Source of the DNA: Pegea sp. RAD2-039
Lineage: Eukaryota; Chordata; Thaliacea; Salpida; Salpidae
Direction of reading: 5' to 3'
Assembly (NCBI GenBank): GCA_034620365.1
Contig: JAQGEQ010000354.1
Coordinates: 1,302,001 to 1,366,000 of the forward strand
Length of the DNA: 64,000 nt
Below are positions 53,151-64,000 of the stretch, in pieces. Position 1 is the first letter of the stretch. Every line of letters starts with the position of its first letter. The position numbers and the translations under genes were made by a program. The notes below the pieces were generated by a model. That model saw only the letters and a program-made list of their open reading frames with translations. It did no database searches and had not been told where the DNA came from.

Positions 53151-53559
53151 TTTCCAGCTATTTATTCTTAACTGGTTTGTTCTGAAGCTTTCAGCCAATT
53201 AAATTAGAATTCTATTTAGAAGTAAATGAATTCAATTTGTTGAAAATTCAATTTAAAAAAAGAGAAGAAAGAAAACTTATTGCTGGATCTACGTCATAAA
53301 CATTAAATGACGTCATTACTGGCAACATAGGTGACAAGCTTTTTTTCAGATTAACATATTTTCTTAAGATAGAAGTTGATCTACTGGTTGTTAAAGAAAT
53401 CGTTTGTTTTTCAGCTTGTTAAACACATCTTTTGTCAAGAAAAAATTCTGGTAGTTTTATGAATTAAAATCAAATCCTAAAAAGTCTTTTTAGGATTACA
53501 TTTATCTTTTAAAATTGTTTGTCTAAAATATTTCTTGTTATGAAGAAGAGGAAGAAACT

Positions 53560-53880
53560 ATTTGCTTCGGCCGAAAACGGTCGTATTGTGAGCCAGGACA
53601 GAAATTATGGATATCTATGTGTGGACCACATAGTAGGGTTCCACTGACCACGTCTACTGATGTAACTGTGCCCAACTGGCGTCACAGGAGCTGCCAGAAT
53701 GGAACTGATTACAGACACAAACTAGAAGATTTTGGATTTAAAATCGGAGTTTTGTATCTTTCTTTAATCATTATAAAAACTGACAAGACTTATCTGGGGG
53801 TCTTATTGAGTTTTTCCTGTCTGCCTGGACTCGAACCTGAGACCTTCTGCGTGTCTTTCAATACGGAAACGGAGAAAATG
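53560..53880 (-). mobile_element. Putative tRNA-related SINE
   Basis: A block of about 320 bp is far GC-richer than its flanks. On the minus strand, 53837-53827 reads GGTTCGAGTCC, an exact match to the RNA polymerase III B-box consensus, set in a partial T-arm context (CTCAGGTTCGAGTCCAGG). No convincing A box was found upstream, and only one copy lies in the window. A plus-strand open frame across the block (53617-53979) looks like a by-product. The evidence is limited to the B box, the composition and the size. Confidence 0.45.
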
Positions 53881-54951
53881 TTTTTGAGAAAAAAAAATTC
53901 TAGATTTATTCATTTTTATTCATTTGTTTCATTTTATAGGTTTATAAGCAGAAAAAATAGAAATTTTATTTCTATGTAATAAAAAGTTTTTCGTTAAAAT
54001 AAAAAAGAATAATTTTTATGATAAGAAAACTAATTCTGAAAAATATTAATGAAATATTTACAACTTTATTTCTAGATGAATAAAATTGTTTTTTTTTAAG
54101 TACTGTGTTACGAAAAAACCACAAATATTTATAATATTTAGTAAATAATTATAAGCCTTTTGAATTTGATTTACTAAATAAAAGTTTGTTTTCTGATAAA
54201 CCTTATTGTTTTCACTTAATAAGGAAAAAAACCGTCAAATGGTAAAGCTCCAAAGTCAAAAACCGCATATTTCTATATGACAATTTAATAATACTAAACT
54301 TAAAACTTTTGATTTTTTATCAAGTTTTTATTTGTTAAATAAAAGTGAAAGTAAATCATTAGATGAATTGATAATCATTTTTTTATAATTTTTAGTATCA
54401 ACTAATAAATGAAAATTAAAAATGATTTTTCCCAAATATTGTCATAAAAAAAATTATGAATTAGAAATTAGAATTTCACAATACTATCGAAAATATACGA
54501 ATTGTTACAATTAAAACCCAAATAGTACATCGTATTTTTAAATTGATTTTGATTAAATGTAAAAAAGCAAATGAAAAATTTCTATGATTTTAATAAAATT
54601 TGAAAGAATGATTAATTTGTTAGCTTGTTTAACTGAAATTAAAATAAATTTTTTAATAATTTAAAACCAAAACCAAAATTAAAGTTTTTTCTTTATAAAG
54701 AAGAGAATTTATATTATGTTCAACAAAATACAAACAAATATTTTGAGTTTTATATTTTCAAACTTAATAAGAATTTTTTTTTTATCATGTAAGCTTTAAA
54801 TAAAACTTTTTTAAGTTAAATTCTTAATAATTTTAATACTAAGGTCTTTAGAAAAATTTGCTAATTGTCTTTAAAAAATGATATAAACAAAGTTATATGC
54901 ATATATTATTTTGAAGGCAAAATTATTTGCAAAATGTTTTTAAATATCTTT

Positions 54952-55090
54952 ATTTATTTATTACAATAAAAGCGAAGGAGAATACCTGAAAAGAACACCT
55001 CTCGCCAAAACACAATGTCACAAATAATACCTCAAATATAATTAAATTAGAAATATAGAAAGAAAAAGGTATTTTAGTAGTCCCCAAAGT
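54952..55090 (+). repeat. Dispersed repeat, copy B
   Basis: Same orientation as copy C and opposite to copy A. It is the most diverged copy: TTTATTACAATAAAAGCG, then GAACACCTCTCGCCAAAACA, ATTAGAAATATAGAAAGAAA and TAGTAGTCC are still recognisable. Confidence 0.6.
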
Positions 55091-55380
55091 ATATAACAGT
55101 AAAAAATTACATAAAATGTTAAACTAAAAAATAACTTTAATTATTCCAGCTTTTAATCAAATTAAATTAAAAAATTCAATAAAAGTTAATTTGCATACAA
55201 AGTTTAATTTTTACTAAAATGTCTTAACCGATTTAATTACAACTTGAAGTCAATAGTTTGTTTTCTGTAGTGGCAAAAAAACAACTTTAAGATCTCCACA
55301 TGACACTTAGAAAATTGTAAACAAGTACTGTAGAGAAAAATTCAACTTTTACTTATAAAACCTAAAATAAAACAAATAAA

Positions 55381-55402
55381 ATGGTAATTAGAGTGGTTGT
55401 TA
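55381..55402 (+). CDS. Possible first exon of an SH3BGRL-like gene
   Basis: ATG is followed by codons for VIRVVV and then GTAAGT, a perfect donor. SH3BGRL-family thioredoxin-fold proteins begin MVIRV or MVIKV, so a very short first coding exon is conceivable. Seven codons are too few to prove it and I found no matching second exon downstream. Confidence 0.15.
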
Positions 55403-57694
55403 GTAAGTATTAAATCTATAACTTGTTTTTTTAAAAGAATTGATTATTAAAGCCAGAAATCTACCCTGCGATGACGTCATAGTTGTTGATTACTTAAAAT
55501 GCTTTTAGGAAAAAATTTGCTTTTTGCGAATTGAATTTCTGTTAATAATAAAACCTGTTTGAAAAAAGTCTTTGTATAAAATGTTGTTTTTTCTAAATTT
55601 ACTTATTTTTACTTTTATAGTGCTTTAATTTCCTTTTTAATAACTTTTTGGTAGCTGTATTTAAATCAAAAAAAAACTTTTAGAGTTAAACTTATTCAAT
55701 AACATTAAAAAAACGTTTTCAGGAGCTTTTATTTTAGAATTAAATTCGGTACTAGACAACTATAATAAGTTCTATTTTTATCATGCTAAACTTATAAACA
55801 AGATTTTTTGTTAATTCTACCATTAAAATGCTTTTGGCGATTTTCTAAATAATTTCAAGTTTGTTATAAAAGTTTATAAGTGCCGAGTAACAACAAATTT
55901 TATTTTTAAACTCATCGAATTAGTTAATGAATATGTTTAAAATCCAATTTTATGTGACTAAACGTTTTAGAAAGATGTATTACAAGATATATTAAAGAAT
56001 TTATTGTGCGACCGTTGTTGTTGTTATTGTGGTTTTTATGATATCGAATTTTGATTTAGTACAAAAATGTTATTTTGATTCAGTAATTTAATTTAAATAT
56101 GTTTTTGATCAAAATACATGTTCTGAACAGGGTTTTTATTTTGTTTTCTACTGGTGTATTTTTTTGAAATTAATAATTGATACAATTTCTTTTAATCCAT
56201 TAAAATAAACTTAAAAATAATCTATAAATAAAACTATTTTTAAGAAATTTTTAAAGTACTATTTATAAGATAAATCTTATCTCAAAAATATTTTTTATTA
56301 GGTTTATTTATTTTTCTCATTAAATTTATAATGAAATTTACAATTTTAAAGTATTTAAGGAATTATATTTTTTTATTAAATTTTATTTTTTTTGTATCAT
56401 CAAATTCTTTATATTTATTTTAACTATGTAGGCTCCTTCGAAGATCAAAATAAAATATTTTATTAATTAAATTAAAAGACATCAATAATACTTTTGATAT
56501 AACTGTTTTAAATGAATTTTGATTGAATAATTTTGATTGAATAATTCCACAAATGTTTGAAATTAATTTTCAGTTTAAAACATTTTGACTTGCCAAAAAC
56601 AGCCACGAATAATAAAAAAATATTTGCACAAAAGAAAGATTTTCTCTAGTAAACAGTAAGGTGATGACGTCATAAGCAGCAAAACCAATCAGGAAATTGC
56701 TTTCGTGACATAACATTACTTATAGTGCTTTTGTTTTTTCTATGCATACAAACTTTGTTTTTGTAAATTTCATGAATAATTAAGTATGAAATTTAAGGTA
56801 CATAAAGTTGCTTTGTCACCTACAAAAATGAAAAACATTTCAATATTTTTGAAAATGTTGGAAACCAATAAATAACGCATAAACTTATTCCAGCTAAATT
56901 TCTAAGCTAAAGTGTTTGAGCGTTAAATACAAGCTGACGCCGACATAATTATTCTAATTATAAAAGTAAAAAGAAAACAATTTATGTAATCGTTCTATTT
57001 TCTAAAGTCTTTTTTTTGTTATTGATTATATTTTGAAAAATGTTTTAAAATAAGTTAAAGTTTTTTCAATTTATATTATAGAAAATTATAGTAAAGCAAA
57101 AATGAATAATAGTTAAAACTAGATTAGAATAGATCTCTAAAAAATCTATTTTTGATTCAAATTATAACTTCTAAAAATATATTTTTAAACAAAGAAAACC
57201 TTGGAAAAAGTAATTAAAAATTTTTAAGAAAATTAAAAGTTTTTGATGTTTTAAAACTAATAAAAAATAATATTTGGTTTTAATGAGTTTCCACATTATA
57301 CTATATTGAAGTTTTATTTCTTAAGATAAACTATGTTTGTATAAAACCGTTTTTTTCTCTTATTTATGATAATAAAGAATTGTTTTTTAAATTCTGTTTA
57401 GTTTTTTTACTTAAAGTTTAAAAATATTTTTTGAATTTACTATTTGTGATAAAAACATAAAATTTAGTTATTTTAGTTGTAAATTAGTGAACAAAAGCTG
57501 ATTTTTTAAATAGTTTATGAAAATAAACACAAATGATAAACCACTTATTTTAAAAACTGCAAATTAATTTTATCGCAAGATAAAAAGGAACATTTTTTTC
57601 TGAATTTTGTGGAAGATTTCATTTTGCAGTTTTAGAAATTTTGACAAATTGTACAATTTCTAAGTTTATATATTTCTAGTTTAAACATAAGCTT

Positions 57695-57832
57695 ATTTAT
57701 TACAATAAACGCGAAGGAGGGTGACTGAAGAGAGTACCTCTCGCTAACACACATTCTTACAAATAAAATATATATATAATTAAGTTAGAAATATAGAAAG
57801 AAAAAGATGTAACATATGGTATTTCAGAAGTC
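57695..57832 (+). repeat. Dispersed repeat, copy C
   Basis: Best match to copy A: ACAATAAACGCGAAGGAGGG, AGAGAGTACCTCTCGCTAAC, ACACATTCT, ATATAGAAAGAAAAAGATGT and TTTCAGAAGTCCT follow in the same order and spacing. Ends are approximate. Confidence 0.65.
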
Positions 57833-60800
57833 CTTTCATTATTTGCTCTTACAAATAAACATCACGAGATTTACATAAAAAAAGAACAAATCTACGATAT
57901 CTATAAGTATGATTTATGGATTTTAATAAAAAAATTGATAAAACCTGCTGGTCATATCTGTGTTTAATTTTAGAAAAAAATTATAGTTTAATTGGAAAAA
58001 TATCTAATGTAATTTTGTGAAAAAAAATCGTAGCAATAAAATGTATCAAACTACACACAGTTAAACTTATTTAAAAATTAAACTATAAAATGAAAATCTA
58101 TTTCATATTATTCTTATAATTAAAACAAAATTTTTGTGATTAAAAATTTTTTAAGTTTTAGTGAGTGCTTTTGCTTTAAAATATTCTAAATGTAATTTAA
58201 TAGTGTTTATATGAGTAAATATTTGTACTTGATAGAATTTAAAATAAATTGTGATGTAATATTTATCTAAGGTAGCTTTCCAATAATAAAAAACATTTAT
58301 ATCGTAAGCAGCTTAAAAAGTACAAAAATATTTGCAAAGATAGAAAAAAAAAACTTTGTATGTGGTCAGAAGAAAATTAAAGACTAATCTTTAAAAAATT
58401 TGCTACGTTAGCTAAACAAGGTATGATGTTTTGGAAAGTATTGTCGTTTTTAAAGTAAAATTGTTCACAACAATTTTTAATACTGGAAAGATCTAAAAAA
58501 ATGCATTAAATTTTTAAAATTTTTCTATTTGTGAATTTTGGGTTTAAAAAACTTGTTTTTTAAATAGCTATTCACATGACCAAATATAAAAAAAATGTTA
58601 AAAATTTAATCCAATAATTTTGTTCATCTGGTTATTTTTATCCAGTGAATAATAATTTCACAAAATAAATCATTTAAAATAAATTCAGATAATAATAGCA
58701 GTGCAAATTTTTTTGATATGCAACTAATAAATTTGAACTTATAATAAATTTATTTAAATGATAATTAATAACAATTATTTAAAAAGTCGCTCTCACGTTT
58801 TATAAAACGTACATAAAACAATCGTTTTTATAAAGATAAATCAGTTCAAAATGGAATATTTTTATCATATAAAGACCTTTGCCCTAATTTTATAATATGT
58901 CTTTCTATATAATAAGCATTTTGATTAAGTACATAGACTAATAGTTTTTAGTGGTTGCTGAAAAAACCATTTTCTTTCAACCTAGGAATTTCAACTTTCA
59001 CCCACTTACAAAGATATTTTAAAATCTACTAGACTAAGTGAACAATGTCTTAAAATTGTTTTTCTGATAATCAATTTTTCTATTTTATTTTTAATGATTC
59101 TTTTTTTAAAAAGCAACTCATTAAAAACTCTTTTATTGTTATTTTTATAATGATAATTAATTAAAAAGTATTTTAAAGGCTAGATTTATAGGTTTGCCAA
59201 ATTGAAAGTTACTTTAGAATAATCATTAGTAAATAATAAAGTTTATTTTAAAAATTCAAAACTTCAAGTTAAAAATTGAATGAAAAATTTATATTAAACA
59301 AATAGTTTTCCCTAAATCTTAAGTTTTATTATTAAAAATTTAGATTTAAAAACTCAAGTTTGGAAACCCTTATAAGTTAAATGAGCCTTTTAAAAAGTTC
59401 ATCTTTTTATTATACTAAAAGTGTGTCTGAAATTTCAAAAATAAGTTTTAAGTTCATAAGTTTAATTTATCCGGACGTAACCTATCTTATAAAAGATATT
59501 TTTAAAGTATTTGTTGTTTAGTACCTTTTGAACAATTTATTTTTAAAACAACACCTACTTCAACAAAGAAAAACTCAAGTTTTCATCAATTCCAAAAGCT
59601 AGAAAACGGAGTTACAAGAAACATGATTCAGATAAACTTTTGAAGTTTAACTTCATTTTTTTTTAATAAAAATTAGTTTTAATAAACTAATTTGAAATGC
59701 GTTTATTGTCATTAGTTTTTGCAAAATCGTAAAAACAAGTTTAATTAAATCTTTTCTTAATTCACATTAAACATGAGTTTTGTATGTTTCTAAAATGCAG
59801 ATAATAAACATAACTTTGTATCAGCAGTTTCTATAAATCAATAACCGATTCACTGCAAAGAATCTGTTATTTTCAGCAATTGTAAGAGTTATATGCTTCT
59901 CATATAACTGAGTTTTGTACCCAAGCAAACGTACAAACACACTAATACATGTACATGAGATGATTTTGAGAGTACTTTACAGAGAGTGTGTACATGGGTG
60001 ACTCACTAAAACCATAAGTATCTTTTTGATGAGTCATTTTAGTGCTTTGGAATGATTCATTTCATGAAAAAAGAGATAATAAAAAGAAACAATAATGCAG
60101 AGTAGTAAAAAGCTCTTCTGTTCAGCTATTTGACTATTGTTGTTTGCCTTCTGCTTAACTTTTAGCAAATTGATTCTTTTTTGTACTCAATACGTACTTA
60201 TCACTAATTGATTCAGTTTGATTGTTTTAATAAAGCAACATAAGTAAAAGAACCAAAACATAATTATATTGAAGTTGATAAATTAGAAAATTAATAGAAA
60301 TAATATATATTTCAAAGTTAGAAAAATACTTTACTTACAGATAATTTCTTTAATTGAAATCACAAGCTTTTTATAAAGAGTCAAGAAACTTGTCATCTTT
60401 AAGTCATCATTTATTATGTTTGTGATTATAAAAGGAAACCTCAAACGTTATCAGCTGCGATTATATGCAAATTACTTCATTTTTGCTGCTTTTAATTCTT
60501 TTAATTAAAATCTTTAAGAAGCTAATTAAAGTTTTAGTTGAAAGCTTCAAAAAAATTATTCATCTTTAATTTAAACAAGATTTTTTGGAAAGGTAAATTT
60601 TACTGAATCAAATTATTTTGGGGTCATTAGAAATAAAATTTTCTAGATTTAAAATCATGTTTGCTAAAATATGATTGACATAAAAACGACAAATGTTTAC
60701 AACTAAACAATAACAGAAAAATCCATTTTAGTTCAGCCACACAATTTCATAAACCTAAGCTAACAATTTGTAGAAGCAAACACTGGTAATTATGGCAACC

Positions 60801-62251
60801 ATAAGTATTTTTCAACAACGACTCAGTCTGCTTAGAGTTAAACAGCTTTAAACAGAGTGTTTATTTAAGAGTTAACAATAGAACTCGAAAGAAACACTCA
60901 AAATTACATATGACTCAACGTGTTAAAAAATTCCTAAATTAATGAACAAGCCCCTAACACGTTTGTTATCGAGTCATAAAAACATCCGTTAAAGTTTCCA
61001 CCAGTTTTTTTCTGTTGGTTTTAAAAGATATATTTTGTAATTGTTTACCAGCAGCGTAATCTCTTCTTAAAAGTTGTGGTTTAATTTGAAAACTTTTTAT
61101 CATTTAGTTTGGTTTTTATTGAAAATATATGTTTGATAGTTTATCAAAAATTGTTGAGTTTAAATTAATAAATGGTAAGTTCTGCAATAATTGTAGATAA
61201 TCATCATCAATTTTTTAAACTAGACTAAGGTCTTATATACTACGAAAATTGTTATTATGTAATGAAAGACATACTGTTTTTCGACACTATGATGAAAAAT
61301 CTGAGATTTCCCAACCACAGGACTTATTTATTAAAAGAAGTTTTTCTCAGAACTAATTCAAATAGTGCTGAATCACAAAATCTTTAAAATATTTTGATGA
61401 AATAATCTTTCGTAGTTTGGATTTTATTGGTTGATGTAAATAAATATAAAAAATGTGTAATCAAAAATTAATTTTTTTAATTTCAAAGTAAAATTGGAAA
61501 CTTTAAACAGTAAATTATCAATGTTACTCCTAATCTACGTGGCTATAATATACTATGTGTACATAATTTTGTTTTTCTACATCTCGTTTGCTCCTCTAGT
61601 GTTATAAACATGACTGTTTTTATAATTTCAGCAGTTAGCTACTTAAATGTATCTAGATGAACAGATATTGCTCTTAAAATAAAATAATTGAAAGTTAAAG
61701 ATATGATAAGAACAACATTTTAATAAACATGTTTTGAAATACAAGTTAATATTTACTTAAAAGTCGAACTATGCACCAAAAATGTATTCAACAAAAAACT
61801 TTTTATTTTTGTATGTAGCTTGCGTTACATCAAGATTTTACTTCAAAAGTTATTTCATTTAAGGAGTCAAAACTACTTTTTTTAAGATCAAATCCATTTT
61901 AGAATTTGATTAGAAGCTTAAAAGTTTCTTTAACTTCCTGAAATTACTATAAAATTATTATTACTGCTGAAAAAAATAGAATTTAAATAAGTTTAAAGAA
62001 TCAATAACAAACTCCTGCTGGTAAGAAAGTAAAATAAATCCATTAATTCAAACTAACTGAATTTATAAAAGAATATATTCTTAATGATAAGCCTTATGTT
62101 TTTCTTGTTAAAACTTTAATCAAATATTTGAGAGGAATATGTTGACTTTTTAGTATAAATGTAACATTCAAAGATCTAAGTATACATTAGGGAGTAAGTA
62201 CTGAGGAACAAACAGCTTTTTGCTGAGAAAGGAGAAAGCACATTTACATAC

Positions 62252-62346
62252 TTTGTTATTGAAAACATCGAACTCTGTTTGTAGAATTGTTTTTCTCTGT
62301 AATTCAATTGTTAAAGATGTTAATGGTAATTGAGATTGAATAGTTG
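62252..62346 (-). CDS. Possible isolated internal exon
   Basis: On the minus strand a 95-nt stretch is framed by TTGTTGTAG and GTATGT. Its single open frame (ATIQSQLPLTSLTIELQRKT, then about 12 more residues ending FNNK) has non-repetitive, helical-looking composition. The family is not recognised. If real, it belongs to a minus-strand gene with very long introns, or one extending beyond the window. Confidence 0.25.
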
Positions 62347-64000
62347 CTACAACAAAAAATAGATGTAAGTCCATTTATTTTAGTTCATTATCATTTATTT
62401 TACTTAAGATTATTAGATAAAAAAGAAAACTAATTAAATAAGTAGTACAATAATTGCATTTGGTTACTAATTGTAAATCCTGTAAGTTCATTTATAAAAT
62501 AAAAGTGATTTAATCTTTCTACTTAAGACGTTCACTTATTTATTTCGCAATTTAGTTTCAATTATTAAATAGTTAGTAAAGTCAATTTAGTGAGGTTATT
62601 TTTTAAAACAAGCAAAACAAACTATTAAAGGTGAATTTCTAAACTAAAATTTATTAATCATAATAAATATGTTTCAACACATTTTACTACTATTTGAAAA
62701 ATTCGAACTGCAAACTTTGTGCAAGTCAAATTATTTTTTGATATCTAAAAATTATTACTACATCTTCAAATTTGATTAATAAATGATTAAAAATTTAAAA
62801 TAACAAAAAGAATTAATATAAAAATAATATCATAATAAATATTAAAGTATGTTTTCAAATGAGAGATTACTTAGATGATGTTGGTTATGTATGTCAAAAA
62901 ACAATCACTCTATAGTGAAATTAAATGGCCTACTTCTTGATATAAAATTAAACTCATCTCTTATTTCATAGCACATGATGTAAGATATAAATAAGGAGAA
63001 TGACCCTAATATACTTTTACCTATTCACTTTTATGTAACTTATTAGATTTTTGTCTATATACAGAAATATATATAGAACTTTATTAAATCCATCTTTTAT
63101 AGATTTCTTTTACTTAAATATATTTGTCCTTTATCTAACTTAGGTTAGTAAGCCTTTTTTAATCAAAATCTTTTATTCTTAATTATAGTTATTATTTTAT
63201 AAGTAATATTCAGAGATTAAAAGGTCTTTAACTCAAATGAAATAGAACTATTAAGTGACTGTTTATTACTTTGTGTTAAACGTTATATACAAATAGACTT
63301 TTTTTAAGTCAGCAAAAGTTATGCATAATATCTTTTAATGTATATTCAAAGTTATACCATTTTTGTTTAAGTTCTTTAATTGAATCATTCTATTTTTTCA
63401 TTAACTGTATGTTTAATACTATATTCAATGAGATGAAATAAAAGTGTTTTTAGTAAATAAAAAAAACTTTAAAAAGTAAGTTTAAAGCAGAAGCTAATAA
63501 ATTAAAAAACTCATTTATCAAAATTAGATTTAAAAACAAGATACTTTAAAATCCTAATACGAAAATAGAATCTTGATAAATAGACTAGAAGTTACTAATT
63601 AGATTAATTATCAAAACTATTTTAACTTAACGCTGACAATACATTTGACTTTATAAATTCATAAAACAAGAACCTTGCTTAGTGTTAAATGATAAATATT
63701 AGCTTTTTTCAGACTGCTCAAGCAGTTGGAAAAAAATATCAAACTATTATTTTGTATTTGCAACTAAAATATAACTCAATTTATACAGTTAAAACTGTAA
63801 CAAGAAAACATTTTAAAATTTTATTATTAGCTTCAAAACAAAAGTTTCAGGAAAACATTTAATTCTTTAGTTTACTTATCAAAATACTTATAATAAATAT
63901 TTTAAATTTATTAAGTAAGTATTTTGGCTTCTGCCGTAGAGGTTTTATTTTTACAAGCAATAATTATTCAGAACATTAGATTTACCAAAACAATCTTTTA

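Larger units (their letters stand above)
53980..64000. other. AT-rich region with no confirmed gene
   Basis: Ten kilobases with no gene that can be assembled. It holds two dispersed repeat copies, two TGACGTCA octamers (55472-55479 and 56665-56672), and isolated exon-like stretches near 55381 and 62252. It may be intergenic, or a long intron of a gene continuing past the window. Confidence 0.5.

Noticed and set aside
53617..53979. 120-aa plus-strand open frame
   Set aside because: It reads antisense through the B-box-containing SINE-like block (the LPGLEPETF stretch is the reverse of a tRNA-like T arm) and ends in AT-rich low-complexity sequence.
62868..62897. Ten codons MRDYLDDVGY followed by GTATGT
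   Set aside because: Looks like a small exon but is too short to test, has no acceptor or promoter context, and no partner exon was found.

Overview
This is eukaryotic nuclear DNA, almost certainly from an invertebrate animal. It is very AT-rich, genes are split by GT-AG introns (about 45 bp to over 2 kb), the standard code is used, and the gene set is animal: an insulin receptor substrate, neuronal-type endophilin A, IFT81, WDR13 and a PCGF3/5-type Polycomb RING protein. I cannot name the phylum from sequence alone. All gene models were built by hand by joining exons at AG/GT sites with matching phase and comparing with remembered family sequences; every model given as a gene stays in frame from ATG to stop.

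Layout. 1-2.5 kb: gene-free, with one copy of a dispersed repeat. 2.5-4.9 kb (-): ECH1, dienoyl-CoA isomerase, with a mitochondrial-type N terminus and a peroxisomal SKL end. 6.9-14.3 kb (-): V-ATPase subunit a, with two separate pairs of mutually exclusive exons and a 30-bp minisatellite in an intron. 17.5-20.6 kb (+): endophilin A, with a further mutually exclusive pair inside its BAR domain. 23.5-24.7 kb (+): PCGF3/5. 25.6-26.6 kb (+): a FatA/FatB-like double hot-dog thioesterase. 26.8-29.5 kb (-): WDR13 in 14 coding exons. 32.4-35.5 kb (+): IFT81 in 13 coding exons. 39.4 kb (+): tRNA-Ser(UGA). 41.7-46.6 kb (-): an insulin receptor substrate in two coding exons. 46.6-64 kb: mostly gene-free AT-rich DNA holding a composite promoter at 53 kb, a tRNA-related SINE-like block and two more copies of the dispersed repeat.

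The most interesting signal is a shared alternative-splicing design. The divergently placed V-ATPase a and endophilin genes, both synaptic-vesicle proteins in other animals, carry between them three mutually exclusive exon pairs. Within each pair the exons share phases and encode the same stretch of protein. Including both frameshifts into a stop for all three pairs. All four V-ATPase alternative exons, and one of the two endophilin exons, have a UGCAUG (RBFOX/FOX-1 site) 38-91 nt downstream. UGCAUG is strongly clustered on the transcribed strand there.

A second unusual signal is the palindromic CRE octamer TGACGTCA. It occurs 15 times by my reading, 14 of them between 37.9 and 56.7 kb around the IRS gene, although base composition predicts well under one in the whole window.
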